DNA of 64,000 nucleotides, from contig JADYZM010000028.1 in the NCBI GenBank assembly GCA_020853105.1, forward strand, positions 1 to 64,000, given 5' to 3'. Source of the DNA: Flavobacteriales bacterium (GTDB lineage: Bacteria; Bacteroidota; Bacteroidia; Flavobacteriales_E; Vicingaceae). The translations under genes were made by a program, and so were the position numbers. Positions 48,288-57,539 of this stretch are shown one piece after another. The notes beneath the pieces were generated by a model that made no database searches, was not told where the DNA came from, and saw only the letters and a program-made list of their open reading frames with translations. Positions within the stretch are counted from its first letter, which is position 1; each line of letters starts with the position of its first letter.

Positions 48288-49801
48288 CAATTGAAAAAAA
48301 TAGTATCAATCACAAAACAATTAACCAACTGATTGCCAGTAGAAAGCGAATCAAGTTGAAAAATACTGCTATTTTAACATCAGATGTCAACCATATTTTA
48401 GCAAAAGACATTACTGAATTGTATTTGAAGTTAAATTTCTGCTCTAATATTAGTTGGATAGACATTAACAATCAAGAAATTAAAACCTCAACACTTTTCA
48501 CAAATATTTTGAATATTTCTAAAAGTCTCTTGGCTATTCCTTTTGTCAAATCAAACTTGAATTCTATTCTTGATAGAGAAAATAAATGCAGTGAAAAAAA
48601 TTCACTCCCTTTCCATTCAGATTTAAAAATAATCTATCTCAGAACAGATCACTGGTTTAATTTACGAAGCGGTGGTAGTGTTGGACATACGAGCGGTGTT
48701 GTAAACAGCATGATAAATAAAGGAGTTTTAACCTCTCTAGTTTCGTCTTCAAAGCTTTTTAACGTAAATTGGCTACCACATTTCAAAATCATAAGTCCAA
48801 ATTATTCAAAAACTGGCAACATACCTAACCTGTCAGAGCTGAACTACAACCAAGAGTTAATCAGCAACAATAAAAAAATCACCGATATATCTTTTAACAC
48901 AATATATCAGAGATACAGCTTGGGTAATATTTTTGGAGTTTTTCTTCGAAGAGTTTATAAAGTGCCTCTAATTTTGGAATTTAATGGCTCAGAAGTCTGG
49001 GTATCAAAAAATTGGAGCAATAGTAAAGTTTATTTTTTAAATTTACTCAGCAAAATTGAGCTTCTAAATCTAAATTTTGCAGACAAGATAATTGTGGTTT
49101 CACAAGTTTTAAAAAACACATTAATCGAAAAAGGAATCACTCCAGAAAAAATTTTGGTCAATCCTAACGGTGTGGATTGCTCAATATATAAACCCAACTG
49201 TGGTGGTGATAAAATCAGGCAAAAATTAGGTGTCTCAACCGAATATATTATTGGTTTTATAGGAACTTTTGGTAAATGGCACGGTGCAATTGTTATGGCA
49301 AAAGCAATTCGGTTATATTTTGAAAACTACCCAGATTCTACAACAAAATTTCTTCTTATTGGAGAAGGTAATGATTTAGCTGAAGTGAAAGATATTATCA
49401 AAAAAGCAGGTGTTGAAAAGAGTGTAATTTACACGGGTAGAATTGATCAATCTGAAGGTCCATCATATCTTGACGCATGTAATGTATTACTTTCACCACA
49501 TATTCCAAATCCTGATGGCACTGATTTTTTTGGTAGCCCCACTAAACTCTTTGAATATATGGCAATGGGAAAAACGATTATAGCAAGCAACTTAAATCAA
49601 ATTGGAGAAATTTTGGAACACAATAAAACAGCTATTTTAATTGAACCCAACAATGAAACTATTTTAGCTGAAACAATTGAAAAGGCTATTGAAAATCCTG
49701 AATTATATAAAAAACTAGGAGAAAATGCCAGAAATGAGGTGCTTGCTAAATATACGTGGGACAAACATGTAGAAAAAATAATTGCTTTTTTGTATGCCTA
49801 G
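48284..49801 (+). CDS. Glycosyltransferase, GT4-like
   Basis: 505 residues. A GT-B fold: N-terminal acceptor domain containing a long leader (about 1-115) before LKIIYLRTDHWFNLRSGGSVGHTSGVV, and C-terminal GT4 donor domain (about 285-500, ILVNPNGVDCSIY, FIGTFGKWHGA, FLLIGEGNDLAEV, EX7E-like SPTKLFEYMAMGKTIIASNL). It probably adds a sugar to the lipid-linked repeat unit at the cytoplasmic face. It is the only recognisable glycosyltransferase in the operon, so others must act from elsewhere. The last 8 bp overlap the next gene. Confidence 0.88.
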   Translation: MTIEKNSINHKTINQLIASRKRIKLKNTAILTSDVNHILAKDITELYLKLNFCSNISWIDINNQEIKTSTLFTNILNISKSLLAIPFVKSNLNSILDRENKCSEKNSLPFHSDLKIIYLRTDHWFNLRSGGSVGHTSGVVNSMINKGVLTSLVSSSKLFNVNWLPHFKIISPNYSKTGNIPNLSELNYNQELISNNKKITDISFNTIYQRYSLGNIFGVFLRRVYKVPLILEFNGSEVWVSKNWSNSKVYFLNLLSKIELLNLNFADKIIVVSQVLKNTLIEKGITPEKILVNPNGVDCSIYKPNCGGDKIRQKLGVSTEYIIGFIGTFGKWHGAIVMAKAIRLYFENYPDSTTKFLLIGEGNDLAEVKDIIKKAGVEKSVIYTGRIDQSEGPSYLDACNVLLSPHIPNPDGTDFFGSPTKLFEYMAMGKTIIASNLNQIGEILEHNKTAILIEPNNETILAETIEKAIENPELYKKLGENARNEVLAKYTWDKHVEKIIAFLYA

Positions 49802-51947
49802 TTTAGCTAAAATTCAACTCATTCTTCGTCAACCTATACCGGTAATACTCAAAAAGGTTAAAACCACCTTTCTAGAAAAAATATCAACATCAATTCAAAC
49901 AAAAAAATACGAAAAAAAAGACTTTAGAAAATTAAAATTTAGCTCAAAAATTAAATTTAATACTGGCTTAAGCTCTATTTCTAAAATCAAAACCGATGAA
50001 ATACCCGTGTCTGTGCAAGATTATTTAACCAATATGTACATTCAGCATCGGTTTGATTTACTTGGTACTGGATGGATTAAAAACAGCTATTTTTCAGATT
50101 CTCCAGGTATTGAAGGGATAAAGTATTCAAATCCACTTAGTTCAATGAAAATTGATTCACAAGGCAATTGGTTATCTAATGTTGTGCATAAAAACCATAT
50201 ACAATTGAGCCAACACATCTGGAAAAAAATTCAATCTGAAAAAGCAAACTATGAGCCAATAGACTGGCAAAAAGATTACAAATCCGGATTTAGATTTGAA
50301 TCACAATCTGCTTATACAAAACAATATAAATTAGCTCTGGCAGATGGAATTGATTTAAAAATGCCTTGGGAATTAGGACGACTTCAGCACCTTCCCCAAT
50401 TGGCTATTTTCTATAAAAACAATTCCGAAAATATTGAAATAATTAAGGAGTACAAATGTCAAATGCTTGATTTTATCATGACAAATCCAATTGGCATGGG
50501 CGTTAATTGGAGTTGCACAATGGATGTCGGTATCAGGGCTGCAAATATTTGCTTGGCTCAAGATTGGTTTAAACAGTTAGATAGACATAAGTTACTCGAC
50601 CCTGAATTTGATGAACTTCTTAATAGTTATTTGTTTTCTCACGCAAAACACATCGAAAATAATTTTGAATATAAAGACGGATTAACCTCTAACCATTATT
50701 TAGGAAATATCGCAGGACTAACCTTTATTTCAAGTTATTTGAAATGCAAAGAACAAAACTTTTGGTTAGCCTATTCAATACAGGAACTAAAAAATGAATT
50801 AGAAAAACAGTTTTTTGATGACGGATCAAATTTTGAAGGTTCAACTGCTTACCACAGACTTAGTGGAGAAATGATAGTTTACTGTTTCGCATTGTTACAT
50901 AAAATTGAAAGTAAACAATTGATTGAAATTTCGAAAATAAAATCAAAAAAATACCACATAAAAGCCGACTTCCATAAGAAAGACTACACCAATCAATACT
51001 TCCTTACAAATGAGGTGATTCAATTCATATATAAAATGAATTCCTTCTCTAAAGCATACACAAAGCCAAATGGAACTATTTGTCAGATTGGTGATAACGA
51101 TAGTGGAAGGTTTTTTAGATTAACTCCAACAGGAAATTTCATAACTGTAGATGAAGCTTTTGCTCTTTATCATAATCTTTCGCAAAGAAATGATTATCAA
51201 GAAGAATTGTTTTGGGACGAAAACCATATCAACCATTCTTCATTTATAGCTGCATCAGGCGGATTTTTTGAACTTAACTTTCCTATGGAATTCTCTTTAG
51301 AAAATCATCTGGTTAAAAATTTCATAAATAAAAAATATTCATCTGATACACAAACTGATATTGACTCAGTAGATTTTTCATTTGAGAAATTAAAATACAA
51401 CAAATCATTTAACTATCCTCATCAAATCGACATTTCAACCCTTAAAATGACACATTTTAAAGACTTTGGTTTTATACGGTTTTCAACCCCTTCATTTTTT
51501 GTGAGTATATGTTTCGGAACAAACTCGAAATCCCACCATTCTTTAGGGCATCAACACAACGATAAAGCGTCTATTGAACTACAAATAAACGGCAAAGACA
51601 TAATTTACGACCCCGGCACATACATATACACTCCTTTGCCAAAGTGGAGAAATCATTACAGAAGCACAACAGTTCACTCAACTATTCAAGCCAACGATAA
51701 AGAACAAAATAGTATCAACCCTACAAAGGGTGGATTATTTTCAATGAAAAAGCAATGTGAGTGTATGGTTATAAAACTTTCTCAAACAAATGTTATCGTA
51801 CAAACAAAGACTTCAGACTATATACATTATAGAGAAATAATAATAGAAGCTTCAGGTATTACCATTCACGACTCTTGCAACATCCCTTTTGAGCAAAGCT
51901 TTAAGCAAGTCCCTTTATCCAATGGGTACGGAAAACTAATTCGTTAG
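49794..51947 (+). CDS. Heparinase II/III-like protein
   Basis: 717 residues from the ATG inside the end of the upstream gene. The alpha-toroid (about 100-470) includes WSCTMDVGIRAAN, SNHYLGNIAGL and FFDDGSNFEGSTAYH, and the C-terminal beta-sandwich (about 500-700) has LGHQHNDKASIELQINGKD and IIYDPGTYIYTP, the heparinase II/III signature with a catalytic-type His. Active members cleave uronic-acid glycans by beta-elimination. There is no evident signal peptide, unlike degradative lyases; homologues in capsule loci may trim or edit the product. The C-terminal four bases overlap the convergent YfhO gene. Confidence 0.87.
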   Translation: MPSLAKIQLILRQPIPVILKKVKTTFLEKISTSIQTKKYEKKDFRKLKFSSKIKFNTGLSSISKIKTDEIPVSVQDYLTNMYIQHRFDLLGTGWIKNSYFSDSPGIEGIKYSNPLSSMKIDSQGNWLSNVVHKNHIQLSQHIWKKIQSEKANYEPIDWQKDYKSGFRFESQSAYTKQYKLALADGIDLKMPWELGRLQHLPQLAIFYKNNSENIEIIKEYKCQMLDFIMTNPIGMGVNWSCTMDVGIRAANICLAQDWFKQLDRHKLLDPEFDELLNSYLFSHAKHIENNFEYKDGLTSNHYLGNIAGLTFISSYLKCKEQNFWLAYSIQELKNELEKQFFDDGSNFEGSTAYHRLSGEMIVYCFALLHKIESKQLIEISKIKSKKYHIKADFHKKDYTNQYFLTNEVIQFIYKMNSFSKAYTKPNGTICQIGDNDSGRFFRLTPTGNFITVDEAFALYHNLSQRNDYQEELFWDENHINHSSFIAASGGFFELNFPMEFSLENHLVKNFINKKYSSDTQTDIDSVDFSFEKLKYNKSFNYPHQIDISTLKMTHFKDFGFIRFSTPSFFVSICFGTNSKSHHSLGHQHNDKASIELQINGKDIIYDPGTYIYTPLPKWRNHYRSTTVHSTIQANDKEQNSINPTKGGLFSMKKQCECMVIKLSQTNVIVQTKTSDYIHYREIIIEASGITIHDSCNIPFEQSFKQVPLSNGYGKLIR

Positions 51948-54373
51948 TCTTCTTTCATGCCTGGCAGTTGTTTTTTTAAAATTATCATCACCAACAACCC
52001 ACCAATCAATAGAATAATAGCAATAGAAGTTGCTAATGTTATTTTGCTTCCTAAATAGTGAGATTCAGGATAAAATTTAAATTCTATTTTATGATTTCCT
52101 GCGGGTATTTTTAATCCACGTAATAAATAATTTACCCGAATAAATTCAGTCTCTTTGCCATCAATATACGCTTTCCAATCCACGTTACCTTTATACCATA
52201 TTTCAGAAAACACGGCAAATTCTTCAACACTTGAATTTGATTGATAAACCATATTATCCGGATGAAAATTAGTTAATGAAATAGTACCTCGACTTGTTGT
52301 ATCCGCATGAAATGTCCCAATATATTCTTTAAATCGAGCATCAATTACCACTGTAGATGAAGGATTAAAATCAGTTAATTTTTTCATTTCTTCATCAGCA
52401 TTTGCTGCCCAATCTATATTTTTAATAAACCAAACACTACCAAGTGCTCCCGTATTTTGATTTACCATTTCTTGTCCTGCCTGGCCTGTTATAAAATATT
52501 TTGTATTTAGCATATTAAAAACATTCATGTTTCCTTTGCTCAATTGATTTTCAATTAAATCCTGATATCGGATAAGTTTTGCAGCACTATACCCCCCCAC
52601 TGATTGATGAAAATAGGAAGTATTGTTGTCGTTGAAAGAACTAACTGTAGTATTAAAAACTCTATAATTTGGTTCTTTATCTGACAATATTTGTGAATCT
52701 GCAGCAGTTGGTTTTAGAGCATGTTCGGTCGTTTTTGTTTTAATAAAATCATTTTCATTTACAAACCGTTTGTCAACCATCCACAAATCACCAACAATAA
52801 CAAGTGCTAACAGAATTTTTGCTGTAGTAAGATTTTTTAATTTCTCAGTATTAACTACCCACAGAATTGCAGCAGTTACTATAATCAAAAACAAAGTACG
52901 TATAGAATCTGAAGTTAATATTGAACTTCTATCAGAAATAAGTAAATCAATATTTAAACCGGATTTTTCTAATTGAGCATCGTGTTGTCCATCGAATGAA
53001 ATCATAGAGGGTCCAAACAGCATAAGTAATAATACCAATCCTCCTAATGCCGAAGTTGTATAAATTATCCCTTTTTTTAACTTTTCTTTATCTATTTCGC
53101 GATTAAAAATTTGATTCAAACTCATAACTGCTCCAGTTGCAACTGTTATCATTGTAAGTGATAACCACATAGAAGGCACTCTAAACTTATTAAACAATGG
53201 AAAATGGGTAAAGAAAATTTCATTTACAACCAAAAAATGATTTCCCCATGCAAAAACTATTGAAAGTACGGTTGTAGCTAGTAATATCCATTTCAACCGA
53301 TTGCTGGAAATAAAAAACAACAACACAAATAAAAATATTAGAGCAGCCCCTATGTATGATGGACCTGTTGTAAAGGGTTGCTCACCGTAGTAAAGAGGAA
53401 TATTTTTTAAATACTCTTTGATTTGAGCTTTTGGCACACCTTTATCTATCAAATCATTATATGTTTCTGATTTCTCATCTAGCACGGCTCCTCCTGCGTA
53501 TAATCCAGGAACTAATAAATTCAAAGTTTCAGCTTTACCATAACTCCATTGCATCGCATAATCCATATCCAGCCCTGTCGATTGAACTACATTTTTCGTT
53601 AATTCTGATTTTCCTCCTCTGATAGTTTCAGTACTGTAATCATATGTAGTCCATAATAAAGTAGTGTTCGGAAGAACTCCTAAAATTCCAAAAGCTAATA
53701 AAATGATTGAACGTTTAAAAAAAACAGGTATTCGTTTTTCTTTAATAGCATCAATAAGTTGAGCAATTACAATTACAAGAATAAAGAAAAGAGAATAATA
53801 CACAATTTGTGGGTGATTTGCCATAAGTGCAAAACACAAAAACAAGCTGGTTAAAATCCCGCCAATCAACCATTTTCCACGATATGAAATCAGTATTGAT
53901 GAAATCATGGGTGGAATAAAAGCAATGGTTAAAATTTTTGTCGCATGTCCGGCTTCGATAGACAACATAAACCAAGTGGATAAGCCAAAAGCTATTGAGC
54001 CTATTAAACTGTTAACTGAATCAAATCCTAATATTGCAAGGCTGACATAAAAACCTACAACCAGCATTATCCATAACCACATTGTTTTAGGGAATATTTT
54101 ATTGGTTTCAAAAAAATATCTCAATACATTAGCTTTAACCTGATAAGCCACTTGAAATAAAGGCATTCCTGAAAAAAGAGTATTTCCCCACAAAATAGTT
54201 TCTCCTTTTTTATCAAAATCTTTCATCTGTTTTGCAGCAGCAATAGAACTCAGTTCATCATGACTGATAATTTTCTTTCCAGACAATTCAGGATAAAAAT
54301 AAATTGCAGATACCAAAATGATTATCAAAACTGCAAACAAATGCTTTAACATTGGTGATTGAGAAAAATTCAT
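51944..54373 (-). CDS. YfhO-family polytopic membrane protein
   Basis: 809 residues with about 12 hydrophobic helices (first at about 10-27) and a large soluble C-terminal portion (about 510-770, containing NYRVFNTTVSSFNDNNTSYFHQSVGGY), then a last transmembrane helix near 780. This matches the YfhO family, which in Gram-positive bacteria glycosylates lipoteichoic acid and whose Bacteroidota members probably are GT-C-like glycosyltransferases using lipid-linked sugars. The N-terminal DELSS motif (SHDELSSIAAAK) fits the GT-C catalytic Asp region. It lies convergent to the glycan operon and may modify its product; that link is an inference. Confidence 0.85.
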   Translation of the reverse strand: MNFSQSPMLKHLFAVLIIILVSAIYFYPELSGKKIISHDELSSIAAAKQMKDFDKKGETILWGNTLFSGMPLFQVAYQVKANVLRYFFETNKIFPKTMWLWIMLVVGFYVSLAILGFDSVNSLIGSIAFGLSTWFMLSIEAGHATKILTIAFIPPMISSILISYRGKWLIGGILTSLFLCFALMANHPQIVYYSLFFILVIVIAQLIDAIKEKRIPVFFKRSIILLAFGILGVLPNTTLLWTTYDYSTETIRGGKSELTKNVVQSTGLDMDYAMQWSYGKAETLNLLVPGLYAGGAVLDEKSETYNDLIDKGVPKAQIKEYLKNIPLYYGEQPFTTGPSYIGAALIFLFVLLFFISSNRLKWILLATTVLSIVFAWGNHFLVVNEIFFTHFPLFNKFRVPSMWLSLTMITVATGAVMSLNQIFNREIDKEKLKKGIIYTTSALGGLVLLLMLFGPSMISFDGQHDAQLEKSGLNIDLLISDRSSILTSDSIRTLFLIIVTAAILWVVNTEKLKNLTTAKILLALVIVGDLWMVDKRFVNENDFIKTKTTEHALKPTAADSQILSDKEPNYRVFNTTVSSFNDNNTSYFHQSVGGYSAAKLIRYQDLIENQLSKGNMNVFNMLNTKYFITGQAGQEMVNQNTGALGSVWFIKNIDWAANADEEMKKLTDFNPSSTVVIDARFKEYIGTFHADTTSRGTISLTNFHPDNMVYQSNSSVEEFAVFSEIWYKGNVDWKAYIDGKETEFIRVNYLLRGLKIPAGNHKIEFKFYPESHYLGSKITLATSIAIILLIGGLLVMIILKKQLPGMKED

Positions 54374-54588
54374 AGAATACTTTTTTTAATATCGGCTAAA
54401 ATTAATGACTTTAAAATAAAAAAAATCATTTTTCGTTTTTGCTGTTTTTTTCATGGGTTCAATATACAATGAATATCCAATTATTCATAAAAACGTTTGT
54501 AAAGATTTTTTTTAATTATTTTGAAAATGTACCTTTTTTCGCATTTTTACGTAGAATTTAAAAAAATAGAACTTATTATATAATAATA

Positions 54589-56169
54589 GTGATAATTAGC
54601 ACTTTAGCAATAAAAAGCAAATGGAATAAACAGCTGAAATTTTATTTTGTTGTTGTTTTTTGCTTTTTTTCATACTATAGCTTCACACAAACACAAGAAA
54701 CCAATACGTTGCTGAAAGATGCTGATGAAAAGTTTGTGCAAAAAGATTATTCAAGTGCTGAAAAATTATATTCTCAAGCTTATATTAAAGATACTGCTAA
54801 TCCAAAACTTAACTTCAAATTGGGAGTTTGCTATTTTGAATTAAACGATTATGAAAAAGCCGAAAGCTTTTTTTTAAAAACAACAAGTGGAGTTAGTTTA
54901 GAGTTGTTTCGTTATAAAGCCGCCATTGCACATTTTGATCATAAATTTAAAAAAGCTATAAACTTTTATAACGGCTACAAAATAATCAACGGTAAAAAAG
55001 ATTTAACAAACGACGAGGTAAATGTTCTTATTGCAAAATCAATTTATGCTGAATCTATACTCCAAAAACCAAGAGAAGTAACGATTGAGAACCTTGGAGC
55101 TTCGGTAAACAGTAAATACGACGATTATATTCCGCTGATTTCTGCCGGTGAGGATATTTTACTTTTCACCTCTCGAAGACCAGAAACCACAGGTAAACAA
55201 GTAGATATGACGGGTAAATTTAATAGCGATATTTATTTTTCTAACAGAAACGGTTCAAACTGGGGCAAACCTATTCAATTAAAACAAGGAATAAACACCG
55301 ATGGAAATGATGCTTGTGCAGGGCTGTCTCCTGATGGACAATTGTTGTTTATTAATCGAAATTCTCCCAACCAAAAATCAAACGATTTATATGAAACAAG
55401 AATGGGGCTAACTGAGTGGGAAACTCCAATAAAAACAGGAGATCATATAAACTCCACGTACAATGAAACTTATGCGTCAATAACACCAAATGACAAAATC
55501 ATTTATTTTTCTAGCAACAGAGCCGGAGGTTTGGGTGGAATAGATATTTATAAAATTGAACGATTACCAAACGGAACTTGGAGCAAGGCAGTTAATTTAG
55601 GACCAACTATCAACACACCTTATGATGAAGAATCACCGTTTATTCACCCTGACGGAAAAACTTTGTACTTCAGTTCAACGGGACATCAAAATATGGGAGG
55701 ATATGATATTTTTAAAACAAAACTCAATGAAACTGGAGAATGGTCAATACCTGAGAATATTGGAACCCCAATAAATACAGTACATGATGATATTCATTTT
55801 GTTTTAAGTGCCGACGGGAAGACAGGTTATTATTCATCAGCACAACAAGGTGGATATGGTGGACATGATATTTTTAAAGTTATTCTAAAAGATGAGTTTG
55901 AAAACTTACAAGTAATAAAAGGTGAAATCACTTCTATTGACGATTCAAAACCGTTGGAAGCCAAGATTACACTAATAGAAAACGAAACCGCAAAAGTTCA
56001 AGGTATTTATAAATCAAAAGCAGGAACAGGTAAATTTATTTTAATTGTAGAGCCAAACAAAACGTATAATTGTGTGATTCAATCTGATGGGTATGAGCCA
56101 CAAACAGATGAATTAAAAGTTAATCCAAAAATTATTCTTCCTCTAAATTATAAGCTAAAGAAAAAATAA
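54589..56169 (+). CDS. TPR/PD40/carboxypeptidase-regulatory protein, short paralogue
   Basis: 526 residues with GTG as the likely start; no ATG is suitably placed before the signal-like segment (about 15-32, KFYFVVVFCFFSYYSFTQ). TPR helices (about 35-165), PD40 propeller (about 180-440, IIYFSSNRAGGLGGIDIY, TLYFSSTGHQNMGGYDIF) and a regulatory-like beta domain (about 445-525). It parallels residues 27-545 of the 957-residue protein at 8947-11820, but stops before any OmpA or SPOR domain, so no peptidoglycan anchor is visible. The 215-base gap upstream (54374-54588) is AT-rich and I see nothing certain in it. The function is unknown. Confidence 0.8.
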   Translation: MIISTLAIKSKWNKQLKFYFVVVFCFFSYYSFTQTQETNTLLKDADEKFVQKDYSSAEKLYSQAYIKDTANPKLNFKLGVCYFELNDYEKAESFFLKTTSGVSLELFRYKAAIAHFDHKFKKAINFYNGYKIINGKKDLTNDEVNVLIAKSIYAESILQKPREVTIENLGASVNSKYDDYIPLISAGEDILLFTSRRPETTGKQVDMTGKFNSDIYFSNRNGSNWGKPIQLKQGINTDGNDACAGLSPDGQLLFINRNSPNQKSNDLYETRMGLTEWETPIKTGDHINSTYNETYASITPNDKIIYFSSNRAGGLGGIDIYKIERLPNGTWSKAVNLGPTINTPYDEESPFIHPDGKTLYFSSTGHQNMGGYDIFKTKLNETGEWSIPENIGTPINTVHDDIHFVLSADGKTGYYSSAQQGGYGGHDIFKVILKDEFENLQVIKGEITSIDDSKPLEAKITLIENETAKVQGIYKSKAGTGKFILIVEPNKTYNCVIQSDGYEPQTDELKVNPKIILPLNYKLKKK

Positions 56170-56231
56170 TTTGTATTAAGTTCTGATATCACGATTTAAA
56201 AATCTTTTTCCAATTCCTTACTTTTACAGCA

Positions 56232-57539
56232 ATGAAAAAAGTGCTGATTATAACTTATTATTGGCCTCCAATGGGTGGCGGTGGTGTTCAACGATGGTTA
56301 AAAATGTCAAAATACTTCAGAGAATTTGGGTGGGAACCAATAATTTTTACCACTGAAAATGGAGAAGCATCTGTAGTTGATGAAAGTATAGTATCCGAAA
56401 TTCCCGAAAAAACACAAACTCTCAGAGTACCCATTTGGGAACCGTTTGATCTTTATAAAAAATTATTGGGAAAAAAGAAAGATGAGAAAATTGCTCCTGG
56501 CATGGGGCAGGAAACTTCTTCAAACTCAATATTACATAAATTATCAATTTGGGTTAGAGGGAATTTTTTCATACCCGATGCCCGAATGTTTTGGATTAAA
56601 CCTTCTGTTGCCTTTTTAGATGAGTACCTAAAAAAAAATACAATTGATGCAATTGTTTCAACCGGTCCACCTCACACTACGCATTTAATTGCACTTCGAA
56701 TTACTAAAAAAATTAAAATTCCATGGATTGCCGACTTTCGTGACCCATGGACAAATATTGACTTTTACCACAAACTCATGTTAACTTCTTTTGCCGACAA
56801 AAAGCACAAAAGATTGGAACTAGAAGTTCTTCGAAATGCAACTAAAGTAGTAACAGTTACTTGGAGTTGGGCAAAAGATTTTGAAAAAATAGTTAATCGA
56901 AAAATAGATGTTATTACCAATGGATTTGACCCAAACGACTTTACAGAATCAGAGGTACAACTAGACGAAAAATTCAGCATAACCCATGCAGGTTCATTAA
57001 ATGAAGATAGAAATCCAAAATTCCTTTGGCAAGTATTGCATGAGTTAACCCAAGAACTTGAAAATTTTTCACAAGACTTAGAAATAAAACTTATTGGTCA
57101 AATTGATGTTTCAGTACAACAGGACGTAAAGCAATGTAATTTGGAAAGAAACCTAACACGATTTGCTCATTTACCTCACGGTAAAGTTATTTCTCATTTA
57201 ATTTCATCTCAGATTTTATTGCTTCCTCTTAATGATGTTCCAAATATTAATGGGGTAGTTCCCGGAAAATTATTTGAATATATTGGTGCTAAACGTCCCA
57301 TTTTATGCATTGGAAAATCAACAGGAGATGCCTCAAAAATAATTCAAGAAACAAATTCTGGTATTGTGGTTGATTTTAAAGACAAAACACTTTTAAAGAG
57401 AGCCATTACATCTTATTACCTTGAATACAAAAACAAAAACCTTCGCATTAGCAGCGAAGGTTTTGAAAAATACAGCAGAAAAGTTTTAGCTAAACAATAT
57501 GCTAACGCTTTAACAGAAATTACTACTCAACAACAATGA
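56232..57539 (+). CDS. Glycosyltransferase, GT4-like
   Basis: 435 residues beginning MKKVLIITYYWPPMGGGGVQRWLK, the Gly-rich loop of a large Bacteroidota GT4-like family. IPWIADFRDPWTNIDFYHK and the C-terminal donor domain (about 235-430, VITNGFDPNDF, VVPGKLFEYIGAKRPILC) complete the GT-B fold. It is probably cytoplasmic and active in surface-glycan synthesis, but stands outside the main operon. The 3' end overlaps the convergent lipoprotein gene by 17 bp. Confidence 0.88.
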   Translation: MKKVLIITYYWPPMGGGGVQRWLKMSKYFREFGWEPIIFTTENGEASVVDESIVSEIPEKTQTLRVPIWEPFDLYKKLLGKKKDEKIAPGMGQETSSNSILHKLSIWVRGNFFIPDARMFWIKPSVAFLDEYLKKNTIDAIVSTGPPHTTHLIALRITKKIKIPWIADFRDPWTNIDFYHKLMLTSFADKKHKRLELEVLRNATKVVTVTWSWAKDFEKIVNRKIDVITNGFDPNDFTESEVQLDEKFSITHAGSLNEDRNPKFLWQVLHELTQELENFSQDLEIKLIGQIDVSVQQDVKQCNLERNLTRFAHLPHGKVISHLISSQILLLPLNDVPNINGVVPGKLFEYIGAKRPILCIGKSTGDASKIIQETNSGIVVDFKDKTLLKRAITSYYLEYKNKNLRISSEGFEKYSRKVLAKQYANALTEITTQQQ

